5,710 bases of DNA from Clostridia bacterium (GTDB lineage Bacteria > Bacillota > Clostridia > Oscillospirales > CAG-272), in the NCBI GenBank assembly GCA_017958845.1, contig JAGDBW010000032.1:1-5710 (forward strand), given 5' to 3'. The position numbers and the translations under genes were made by a program. Within the stretch, counting starts at the first letter, position 1. Every line of letters starts with the position of its first letter. Of this stretch, positions 1-4,966 are shown piece by piece. The notes below the pieces were generated by a model. That model was not told the DNA's origin. It saw only the letters and a list, made by a program, of their open reading frames with translations, and made no database searches.

Positions 1-150
1 GGATTCTGAACCAATAGCGCCGTTCACGGCGCATTGCGGCCGCGCGGAGCGCGTCGCTTCGCTATTTTTGTGTCGGGCGACTTTCTTTTGCGGAGAACGG
101 GGCGCATGGCGGCGGCCGGTGGTTCTCATCCGGGAGCTACCCCCGCCACC
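1..150. other. Gene-free left flank with a strong hairpin; possible dispersed intergenic element
   Basis: I see no credible gene in this stretch. It holds an inverted repeat at 12-36: GCGCCG (17-22), loop TTCA, CGGCGC (27-32), extended by CAAT (12-15) pairing with ATTG (33-36) around a single bulged A16. A second, looser pairing is GGTGG (118-122) with CCACC (146-150), enclosing CTC/GAG (125-127/134-136). An open frame runs on the plus strand from 34 into the tRNA, but it is antisense to the tRNA and has no family resemblance, so I do not call it. The combination of a GGTTCTCATCCGGGAGCTAC-like block with a hairpin block next to a tRNA terminator resembles non-coding sequence I associate with tRNA flanks in GC-rich gut Clostridia. 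That resemblance is from memory and unverified. Confidence 0.3.
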
Positions 151-151
151 C

Positions 152-180
152 AAAAAGCCGCCTCAAAAAAGGCGGCCTTT
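152..180 (-). terminator. Rho-independent terminator of the tRNA-Gln unit
   Basis: Read on the minus strand, the arm GCCGCC (176-171) and the arm GGCGGC (162-157) enclose an 8-base loop, TTTTTTGA. The second arm is followed at once by TTTTT (156-152). The stem can grow by a G-U and three A-U pairs (177-180 with 156-153). It starts 5 bases after the encoded CCA end of the tRNA, which is the expected place for a single-gene tRNA transcript. The T run lies on the minus-strand side only, which fixes the direction. Confidence 0.88.
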
Positions 181-184
181 CGGG

Positions 185-260
185 TGGCTGGGATAGCTGG
201 ATTCGAACCAGCGCGATGAGGGAGTCAAAGTCCCTTGCCTTACCACTTGGCTATATCCCA
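185..260 (-). tRNA. tRNA-Gln, anticodon UUG, with encoded CCA
   Basis: The minus strand folds as a full cloverleaf. The 7-bp acceptor stem is TGGGATA (260-254) with TATCCCA (195-189). The D arm is GCC/GGC around AAGTGGTAA. The anticodon stem is AGGGA/TCCCT with loop CTTTGAC (230-224), which puts TTG at 228-226. The T arm is GCTGG/CCAGC around TTCGAAT. The discriminator is G73 (188) and CCA is encoded (187-185). The U1-A72 pair, G73 and the D-arm sequence agree with known bacterial glutamine tRNAs. The variable region is 6 bases here, one longer than the usual 5. It charges glutamine and reads CAA, and CAG by wobble. It is transcribed alone, from the promoter at 303-331 to the terminator at 152-180. 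Confidence 0.97.
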
Positions 261-302
261 ATATGACGTCCCGGCGGACGTTCCGGGCCGGGGACGGTTG
301 CC

Positions 303-350
303 ATTATATCACACCCGCACGCCCCTGTCAAGAAAGCGGGGCGTTTTTTT
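303..350 (-). promoter_or_regulatory. Strong sigma-70/A-type promoter of tRNA-Gln with UP-like A tract
   Basis: On the minus strand there is a perfect -35 TTGACA (331-326), a 17-base spacer, and a perfect -10 TATAAT (308-303). The spacer ends in TGA, giving an extended -10. Transcription should begin near 295-299, leaving a leader of about 35-39 bases before tRNA position 1. A run of seven A (350-344) falls at about -48 to -54, the distal part of a typical UP element. The bases after the -10 are mostly G and C (GGCAACCG), as is common in promoters of stable RNAs under stringent control; that regulation is inferred. The leader holds a perfect 6-bp hairpin, ACGTCC (266-271) with GGACGT (276-281), directly upstream of the mature 5' end. 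Confidence 0.9.
319..350 (+). terminator. Plus-strand terminator-like hairpin overlapping the tRNA promoter
   Basis: On the plus strand ACGCCCC (319-325) pairs perfectly with GGGGCGT (338-344) around a 12-base loop, and T7 (344-350) follows directly, sharing its first T with the stem. This has the form of an intrinsic terminator pointing right. No plus-strand gene lies upstream of it in the window, so its client is unclear. It could stop transcripts running antisense through the tRNA toward the cotransporter gene, or it could be a by-product of the promoter's A tract and GC spacer. The -35 hexamer lies inside the loop. Confidence 0.4.
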
Positions 351-410
351 GCGCCGCCCGGGCGTCCGCTCTTCTGCCGCCGTCGGCCCGCCCATCCAAA
401 ACGAACCACC

Positions 411-443
411 AAAAAAAACAGCCGCCCTCCGGGAGCGGCCGTT
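411..443 (-). terminator. Rho-independent terminator of the Na/Pi cotransporter gene
   Basis: On the minus strand an 11-bp stem (443-433 with 427-417, including two G-U pairs) closes a 5-base loop, CCGGA, and is followed by a run of eight T (418-411), two of which can pair in the stem. It begins about 20 bases after the stop codon of the cotransporter gene. It separates that gene from the tRNA unit, whose promoter starts some 60 bases further on. The stretch between (351-410) holds a CGCCCGGGCG palindrome (355-364) and nothing else I can name. Confidence 0.9.
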
Positions 444-462
444 TTCGCCTGTTCGTGTCGTT

Positions 463-2208
463 TCAGATCGAGTACTTTTGGCGGTATTCGTTGAACATCC
501 GCTCAAAGTCCTCGCCCTCCGTCTTGACTTCGGAGAGGTAGCGGTGCAGATCCAGCGCGTCGTTCTGCGACATCTCGAGCAGGCACCCGGCGATGTTCGA
601 GCAGTGGTCGGCCACACGCTCAAAGTTGGTCAGCAGGTCGTTGAGCACAAAGCCGTGTTCGATCGAACACTCGTTCTTTTGCAGACGGCGCACGTGATTG
701 AGCTTGATGCGGTCGCGCAGCTCGTCGATCGTCTGCTCCAGCGGTTCCACGCGGCGCGCCATCTCCAGGTCCCTTTCGACAAAGGCGCGGCAGGAGAGAT
801 CCAGGATCTCGCGGGTCGCGGCGATCAGCACGCGCAGCTCCCGCTGCGCCTCGTCGGAAAAGGTCAGGTGCTTTTCTCTGAGTTCTTCCGCCGATTCCAC
901 GATGTTGACCGAGTGGTCGGAGATGCGCTCCAGGTCCCCGATGGTGTGCAGCAGCATCGTCACTTCGTGGCTGTCGCTGGAGGAGGTGTTGACCGACGAG
1001 AGGTTGACCAGATAGGTGCCCAGCGTGTCCTCCATGCGGTCCACCTCGCTCTCGCTCTTCCGGATCTCCTCGGCGCGTTTGGGGTCGTAGGCCGAGAGCA
1101 TGTCGATCGCGTCAAAGAGCGAGTCGTGCGCGAGCTGCGCCATCGCGCGGGTCAGGCGCGCGGCGCTCTCCACGGCGAGCGTCGGGGTGGCAAACAGACG
1201 TTCGTCCAGCACCGTCTTCTGCTCCTCTCCCTTTTTGTCGGAGACGGAGACGGCCGCGAGCTTGGCCAGCTGTTTGGAGAGAGGAAAGAAGAGCGTCACC
1301 GACACGGCCTTGACCGCCGTGTGCACGCCCGCCACGCCCCACATGTCGATGGGACGCGCGTAGAGCGGGATGTCCCACGCGGCCGAGCTGATCCAGTACA
1401 CGGCGAGGAACAGCAGGCCCGACAGGACGTTAAAGTACAGATGAGCCAGCGCCGCCCGCTTGCCGTCCTTGGTCGCGCCGACCGAGGAGAGCAGGGCGGT
1501 GACGCAGGTGCCGATGTTCTGACCGAGGATGATCGGGATGGCCAGCCCGTAGGTGATGACCCCCGTCGTGGTCATCGACTGCAGGATACCGACCGAGGCG
1601 CCCGACGACTGGACGGCCGCGGTGAGCAGCGTACCGGTCAAAAGGCCCATCAGCGGGTTGTCAAACATCACCAGCACCTGTCGGAAGGACGGATCGTCCT
1701 TGAGCCCTCCGACGGAGCCGGACATGAGGTTCATGCCCACCATCAGGACCGAAAAGCCCAGCAGGATATGCGCCAGATCGACTTTTTTGTTGCGTTTGGA
1801 AAAGGTCAGCATCCCCACGCCCACGATGGCGAGGATCGGCATCCACGCGTCCGGGGAGGCAAAGCGGACCAGCCCGCCCGACGCGCCCAGGCCCGACAGA
1901 CCCGTCAGCCAGAAGGTGATGGCGGCGCCCATGTTGGCGCCCAGGATCACGCCGATGGACTGGGAGAGGGTCATCGCCCCCGAGTTGATAAAGCCGACCA
2001 CCATGACCGTCGTCGCGGAAGAAGACTGCATCACGGCCGTCGCGGCCAGCCCGAGAAAGAAGCCCTTGACCGGGTTGGACGTCATGCGGAACAGGATGCC
2101 CTTGAGTCGGTTGCCCGCGCTTCGTTTGAGCGCGCTGCCCATGACGTGCATGCCGTAGAGGAACAGAGACAGGCCGCAGACCAGCGTCAGAATATCAAAA
2201 AGATCCAT
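463..2208 (-). CDS. Na/Pi cotransporter family protein (NptA type) with C-terminal PhoU-like domain
   Basis: A 581-residue inner-membrane protein. The first 310 or so residues form the Na/Pi cotransporter domain with its characteristic inverted pair of repeats: QSSSATT at 61-67 with GANMGAAIT at 90-98, and QSSGAS at 200-205 with GQNIGTCVTA at 229-238. The QSS motifs form the substrate site in this family, which couples Na+ to inorganic phosphate movement. After a linker (about 311-340) comes an all-helical PhoU-like domain with two metal-binding ExxxD signatures, ERISD (427-431) and ERVAD (530-534). Such domains are thought to tune phosphate flux to the cell's phosphate state. The length is normal for the fused form. 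The ATG at 2208 begins at the first hydrophobic helix, with a weak GGGA 7 bases upstream. The gene stands alone behind a structured leader and ends at a strong terminator. Direction of flux (uptake or efflux) cannot be read from the sequence. Confidence 0.95.
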   Translation of the reverse strand: MDLFDILTLVCGLSLFLYGMHVMGSALKRSAGNRLKGILFRMTSNPVKGFFLGLAATAVMQSSSATTVMVVGFINSGAMTLSQSIGVILGANMGAAITFWLTGLSGLGASGGLVRFASPDAWMPILAIVGVGMLTFSKRNKKVDLAHILLGFSVLMVGMNLMSGSVGGLKDDPSFRQVLVMFDNPLMGLLTGTLLTAAVQSSGASVGILQSMTTTGVITYGLAIPIILGQNIGTCVTALLSSVGATKDGKRAALAHLYFNVLSGLLFLAVYWISSAAWDIPLYARPIDMWGVAGVHTAVKAVSVTLFFPLSKQLAKLAAVSVSDKKGEEQKTVLDERLFATPTLAVESAARLTRAMAQLAHDSLFDAIDMLSAYDPKRAEEIRKSESEVDRMEDTLGTYLVNLSSVNTSSSDSHEVTMLLHTIGDLERISDHSVNIVESAEELREKHLTFSDEAQRELRVLIAATREILDLSCRAFVERDLEMARRVEPLEQTIDELRDRIKLNHVRRLQKNECSIEHGFVLNDLLTNFERVADHCSNIAGCLLEMSQNDALDLHRYLSEVKTEGEDFERMFNEYRQKYSI

Positions 2209-2283
2209 AGTCTATTCCCATCTTGCAAAAGAAAAATCTGCAAAAAACAGCCAAACCCCTCCCCCGACTTCAAAAAAACCATA

Positions 2284-2355
2284 CCGCGTCGGCCGGAGAG
2301 GGCGCGCGCCGACACGCGGCCGTCACCCGCGCGGGCGCGGGCGGATACACCGCCC
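2284..2355 (-). promoter_or_regulatory. Hairpin-rich GC leader upstream of the Na/Pi cotransporter gene
   Basis: Between the HD gene and the cotransporter gene there are three self-complementary blocks in a row. Read on the minus strand: GGGCGG/CCGCCC (2355-2350 with 2344-2339) with a 5-base loop; the palindrome CCCGCGCGGG (2335-2326); and a larger hairpin of 4+6 bp with a 2-base bulge (2319-2316 and 2313-2308 with 2293-2284) and a 14-base loop. The last is followed, after five bases, by T7 (2278-2272). This could be a leaky terminator or attenuator in the mRNA leader, or a terminator for transcripts arriving from the HD gene. I do not recognise a known riboswitch, and I see no clear Pho box. 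Confidence 0.35.
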
Positions 2356-2362
2356 ACACAAC

Positions 2363-2371
2363 AGGATAACA
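2363..2371 (-). promoter_or_regulatory. Possible extended -10 promoter for the Na/Pi cotransporter gene
   Basis: On the minus strand TGTTATCCT (2371-2363) matches the extended -10 pattern TGnTATnnT. There is no -35 hexamer at a normal distance. Transcription would start near 2356, just before the first leader hairpin (2355-2339). The placement fits, but the match is weak, and another promoter may be used. Confidence 0.28.
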
Positions 2372-2378
2372 CACAGTC

Positions 2379-2400
2379 GCCGCGTATGGGCGGCTTTTTT
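2379..2400 (+). terminator. Plus-strand terminator-like hairpin in the HD/cotransporter spacer
   Basis: GCCGC (2379-2383) and GCGGC (2390-2394) form a perfect 5-bp stem around a 6-base loop, followed directly by T6 (2395-2400) and then a further T-rich stretch. Its direction is rightward, toward the 3' end of the HD gene, although no plus-strand gene precedes it. It would stop antisense transcripts entering the HD gene. The stem is short, so chance is possible. Confidence 0.35.
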
Positions 2401-2411
2401 CATTTTTCATC

Positions 2412-2433
2412 AAAAAGCGACAAAAAACGCCGC
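2412..2433 (-). terminator. Weak intrinsic terminator after the HD gene
   Basis: On the minus strand GCGGC (2433-2429) pairs with GTCGC (2421-2417), including one G-U, around a 7-base T-rich loop, and TTTTT (2416-2412) follows directly. It lies about 20 bases after the HD stop codon, the expected distance. The stem is short, so termination may be partial and some readthrough into the cotransporter leader is likely. Confidence 0.45.
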
Positions 2434-2452
2434 CCCAAAAAGCCAAAGGTCG

Positions 2453-3115
2453 TCACAGGATGCTCTGCCCGTTGACCTCCAGCCGAAAGGACAGACCGAG
2501 AAAGGCGGCGGCCTTGCGGCACATGATCATGCGGGCGAGAAAGATCTCAAAGTAGTCCAGCACCGCGCTGATCCCCGTGTCGATCTGCGTCTCCAGGAGC
2601 AGCGACGACCCGTCGTCGGAAAAGGTCAGGTGAGAGCGCTTGACCGAATAGTTGACGCGGTCGTGCATGTCAAAGGTGGTCTTGTCGTGGTTGCGCACGC
2701 GGCTGCGGCGCACGTCGGTCTTGTCCGCGAGGATCAGCGCCGCCGAGACGGGGCTGACCGGCTCGCCCGACTCCTCGTCGTGGTTGCCGATGGCCGAGAC
2801 CACCGTCACGACCTCGTTGGCGGGCATCCCCTTCTCCCGCAGGACGCGAAAGGCCATCACGGCCCCCGTCTGCGCGTGGGCGCTGCGGTTGACCAGATTG
2901 CCGATGTCGTGGAGCAGCCCCGCGATGCGGGCCAGCTCCACCGTCCGCTCGTCGTAGCCGAGGCGGGTGAGGATCATCGCGGCGGCGTCCGAGACGCGCG
3001 TCACGTGCGCAAAGCTGTGCTCCGTATAACCGATGGCGGCCAGCACGTCGTCCGCGCCGGCGACCAGCGCCCGCACGGACTCGTCGCGGCGCAACAGGTC
3101 ATAGGTGATCGTCAT
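2453..3115 (-). CDS. HD-domain metal-dependent phosphohydrolase, substrate unknown
   Basis: A 220-residue soluble protein. The HD superfamily residues are in the right order and spacing: H37 (in EHSFAHVTRV), H69-D70 (in LLHDIG), H112 (in IGNHDEE) and D131 (in LILADKTD). These residues bind one or two metal ions for hydrolysis of phosphate esters. H33 and H80 may add ligands. The C-terminal third (about 150-220), with YFEIFLARM and CRKAAAFLG, matches a clostridial stand-alone HD family as I remember it; no substrate is established for that family. I chose the ATG at 3115, preceded by a purine-rich AGAAAGAGAG at 3130-3121. The frame stays open to 3169, but those extra 18 residues are basic, cross a leader hairpin and do not resemble the family. 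The gene is alone on its transcript or loosely linked to the ABC operon, 210 bases away. Confidence 0.92.
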   Translation of the reverse strand: MTITYDLLRRDESVRALVAGADDVLAAIGYTEHSFAHVTRVSDAAAMILTRLGYDERTVELARIAGLLHDIGNLVNRSAHAQTGAVMAFRVLREKGMPANEVVTVVSAIGNHDEESGEPVSPVSAALILADKTDVRRSRVRNHDKTTFDMHDRVNYSVKRSHLTFSDDGSSLLLETQIDTGISAVLDYFEIFLARMIMCRKAAAFLGLSFRLEVNGQSIL

Positions 3116-3130
3116 GTCGTCTCTCTTTCT

Positions 3131-3151
3131 CGGGTCCGTGGGACGGCCCCG
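3131..3151 (-). promoter_or_regulatory. Leader hairpin just upstream of the HD gene ribosome-binding region
   Basis: On the minus strand CGGG (3151-3148) pairs with CCCG (3134-3131) and CCGT (3146-3143) pairs with ACGG (3139-3136), with one mismatched pair between them and a 3-base loop. The hairpin ends right where the purine-rich ribosome-binding stretch (3130-3121) begins, so it might affect translation or mRNA stability. Upstream lie two T7 runs on the minus strand (3174-3168 and 3162-3156). I see no complete promoter here. Confidence 0.35.
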
Positions 3152-3217
3152 TGTCAAAAAAAGCGGCAAAAAAACAACAAACGGGATCGGCCGAAAAAAG
3201 CAAGCACGCAGCGCTCC

Positions 3218-3244
3218 CGCTCCCCGGCGCGGCCGCGCCGAGCG
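3218..3244 (-). terminator. Strong GC hairpin after the ABC operon, possible terminator
   Basis: The core CGGCGCGGCCGCGCCG (3225-3240) is a perfect 16-base palindrome. Outer arms CGCT (3218-3221) and AGCG (3241-3244) can extend it around a bulge of three C. The first minus-strand T run, T6 (3199-3194), lies about 18 bases beyond the hairpin, too far for a standard intrinsic terminator. It could be a pause or RNA-stability element or a poor terminator. It is the most stable structure between the permease stop and the HD gene. Confidence 0.3.
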
Positions 3245-3249
3245 TCTTT

Positions 3250-3312
3250 TCAGCGATTGCCCGACCGTTTGGCGGCGCGTCCGGCCGGCCCTTCTTCGAC
3301 CGTCCGCGGCCC
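3250..3312 (-). pseudogene. Degenerate second copy of the last 20 codons plus stop of the ABC permease gene
   Basis: This 63-base block aligns without gaps to 3326-3388, the true 3' end of the permease gene, at an offset of 76 bases; I count 51 of 63 identical. Read in the same sense it encodes GPRTVEEGPAGRAAKRSGNR and a TGA, against GLWMVEEGPAGRAFERLGNR and a TGA in the gene. The match starts exactly at the stop codon and stops after 20 codons; sequence on either side does not align. Thirteen unrelated bases (3313-3325) separate the two copies. Two Glu codons differ silently (GAA here, GAG in the gene). It has no start codon and is not expressed as a protein. It is either a partial tandem duplication that has drifted, or the remains of a lost paralogous permease gene. 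Confidence 0.8.
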
Positions 3313-3325
3313 GTCGCCGGCCGTC

Positions 3326-3388
3326 TCAGCGATTGCCCAGCCGTTCAAAAGCGCGTCCGGCCGGCCCCTCCTCGACCATCCACAGCCC
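3326..3388 (-). repeat. Functional-copy arm of the 63-base direct repeat (permease 3' end)
   Basis: This is the in-gene partner of the copy at 3250-3312. It covers permease residues 527-546 and the TGA stop, that is the end of the last membrane helix and the short cytoplasmic tail. Differences between the arms cluster in three places (3339-3350, 3368-3371 and 3378-3384), and the central 17 bases around GGCCGG are identical. Confidence 0.82.
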
Positions 3389-4966
3389 CGCGCACAACCC
3401 CGCGAGCAGGATCGACACTAGGAGGTTGGCCAGCGCGCCGGAGAGAAAGATCGACAGGACGATCGTCGCACCGCCAAAGAGCAGAGCGGCGAGAAAGATC
3501 ACGCCCATCGTCACCATCACCGCGCCCGATTGTTTGACGGCGATGGCCTCGTCCAGCCAGTCCAGCTTGGGCCACAGGACGTTAAACAGCGTACCGGTCA
3601 GAGCGGTCAGCAGCACAAACAGCAGCGCCGACGGGACGGCGGTGACGCACTCGACCACCGGACAGCGCAGCGCGATGCAGGCCGAGAGGACAAAGAGGAC
3701 GGTCGGCCCCCCCGCCACCGCAAAGTGGGCCAGGGTCTTGGCGCGCAGCGCCACGGCGCCCCGCACGGGCATGGTCAGCGCCACCCAGATCTGCTTGCCT
3801 TCGATGGAGACGGAGGGGGCGGAGATGAGCGTCATGGACGAGAGGGCAAAGGCCGCCATCACCGCCAAAGCGGAAAAGAAGCCGCCCCGCGCGATCTCGC
3901 CAAAGCCCGTCTCTTCGACCGCGGTCAGGATATCTCCGGCCTTGACCGCCACCAGCACCGCCGCCAGGATCATCATAATGATCCCCAGTCCGGCGTTAAA
4001 AAGGTAGGTAAAACTGCCGAACAGATGCGCGACCTCCTTTTTGACAAAGGCGCCGAGCGGCGGCGACGTGCGGCTCCTGCCGGCGTCCTTTGCGCGGTCG
4101 TAGACCACCTTGTTGTCGTGTTTGCCCTCGGTCGTAATGGACACAAAGGACAGCGACAGCAGCCACACGCACAGGCACGCCGGCGCGACGCAAACCAGCG
4201 CAAAGAGCCCGAAAGCCCCCCACGCGCCCTCGCCGATCCCGCGCCCCATCCAAAGAAACGGCAGAGCGTAGCGCAGGCCCCGCGAGACACGGCCGATATT
4301 TTCGGCCACGGCCGTAATGGCGTTGCTGAGGTTCATACAGCCGTACATATACAGACCGAAAAAGGCCGTGGCGATGATGGTCTGAAAGAGCGTCTTTTTG
4401 CGCACCCGGGCGGTGACCCACGCGAGGACAAAGCCGAGCAGGCACGACAGCGCCACCGCCAGCAGCGGCAGCAGCACCACCGCCAGCAAAAAGAACAGCA
4501 CCCCGGAAAACGTCGCCCGGACGTACCCCAGCGACACGATCCCGGCGGGCAGGAGGATCGGCAGCTCAAAAAAGAGATCGGAGAGATACAGGAGCATCAT
4601 CCGCGAGGCGAGGATCTGGCCCGGCCGCAGGGGCATGGAGAGCAAGAGATCGTTGTCCTTGGGATCGTAGAGCTGCCCCTTGGCGATAAACATGCCCGAG
4701 ATGGTCATCATCCCAAAGGCCATCACGCCGAAAAAGGCAAAGTAAAACCAGCGCAGCGTCGGCTCGGCCAGCGCCGTGGCCCCGATCTCGATCGCAAAGA
4801 GGACCATCAGCCCCGAGATGGCGGCCAGCATATAGATGAGCAAAAACGCAAAGAGGATCAGTCCCGCCTTGGAGCGTTGACCGTTGGCCCTCTTCTTGCG
4901 GCCCATGGCCAAACCGGAAAAGAGCGCGAGCAGGCGGACCCGCATGAGCAAAAACAGGATCTTCAT
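3326..4966 (-). CDS. ABC-2 type exporter permease, 12-helix two-half protein, substrate unknown
   Basis: A 546-residue integral membrane protein with about 12 predicted helices (roughly 34-58, 72-95, 131-149, 153-184, 193-211, 249-275, 322-342, 362-382, 411-433, 441-463, 484-505 and 508-529). A charged loop at about 278-310 divides it into two halves. Each half has a matching pre-helix motif: LSMPLRPGQILASR (109-122) and LTMPVRGAVALRAK (397-410). This suggests an internally duplicated permease that would pair with two copies of the ATPase. The DNDLLLSMP and SIEGKQIW stretches fit the putative ABC exporter families of Firmicutes. The ATG at 4966 overlaps the ATPase stop as ATGA, and AAAGGA lies 9 bases upstream (4981-4976), so the genes are translationally coupled. 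The frame stays open upstream to 5095, but that part lies within the ATPase gene and is not membrane-like. Substrate cannot be told; bacteriocin, antibiotic, lipid or cell-envelope roles are all possible. Confidence 0.9.
   Translation of the reverse strand: MKILFLLMRVRLLALFSGLAMGRKKRANGQRSKAGLILFAFLLIYMLAAISGLMVLFAIEIGATALAEPTLRWFYFAFFGVMAFGMMTISGMFIAKGQLYDPKDNDLLLSMPLRPGQILASRMMLLYLSDLFFELPILLPAGIVSLGYVRATFSGVLFFLLAVVLLPLLAVALSCLLGFVLAWVTARVRKKTLFQTIIATAFFGLYMYGCMNLSNAITAVAENIGRVSRGLRYALPFLWMGRGIGEGAWGAFGLFALVCVAPACLCVWLLSLSFVSITTEGKHDNKVVYDRAKDAGRSRTSPPLGAFVKKEVAHLFGSFTYLFNAGLGIIMMILAAVLVAVKAGDILTAVEETGFGEIARGGFFSALAVMAAFALSSMTLISAPSVSIEGKQIWVALTMPVRGAVALRAKTLAHFAVAGGPTVLFVLSACIALRCPVVECVTAVPSALLFVLLTALTGTLFNVLWPKLDWLDEAIAVKQSGAVMVTMGVIFLAALLFGGATIVLSIFLSGALANLLVSILLAGLCAGLWMVEEGPAGRAFERLGNR

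Noticed and set aside
34..219. A 61-codon plus-strand frame ending in a GFEPAR-like tail.
   Set aside because: The tail is the antisense of the tRNA T arm, a common source of false short proteins. There is no ribosome-binding site and it crosses the tRNA terminator.
2187..2372. A 61-codon minus-strand frame from a GTG at 2372, overlapping the cotransporter start, as a possible leader peptide.
   Set aside because: There is no Shine-Dalgarno site, the start would lie upstream of the possible transcription start, and the product changes from an Arg/Gly-rich to a Phe/Leu-rich composition that follows the underlying GC hairpins and T tracts.
235..2475. A 746-codon open frame on the plus strand.
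   Set aside because: It is in exact antisense codon register with the cotransporter gene, starts inside the antisense of the tRNA, crosses two terminators, and encodes a His/Arg/Gln-rich product with no domain. It is a by-product of the missing TTA/CTA/TCA codons.
3152..3157. Perfect -35 hexamer TTGACA on the minus strand ahead of the HD gene.
   Set aside because: At 16-18 bases downstream there is only GC-rich and purine sequence, no -10-like hexamer, and a start there would fall in or after the ribosome-binding stretch.
3113..3169. Longer HD protein starting at 3169.
   Set aside because: The extra 18 residues are encoded by the leader hairpin and T tracts, do not resemble the family N-terminus, and the ATG at 3115 has a purine-rich stretch just upstream.
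2630..3421. A 263-codon open frame on the plus strand over the HD gene and the spacer.
   Set aside because: It is in register antisense to the HD gene, which has an intact catalytic set on the minus strand; the plus product shows no family resemblance.
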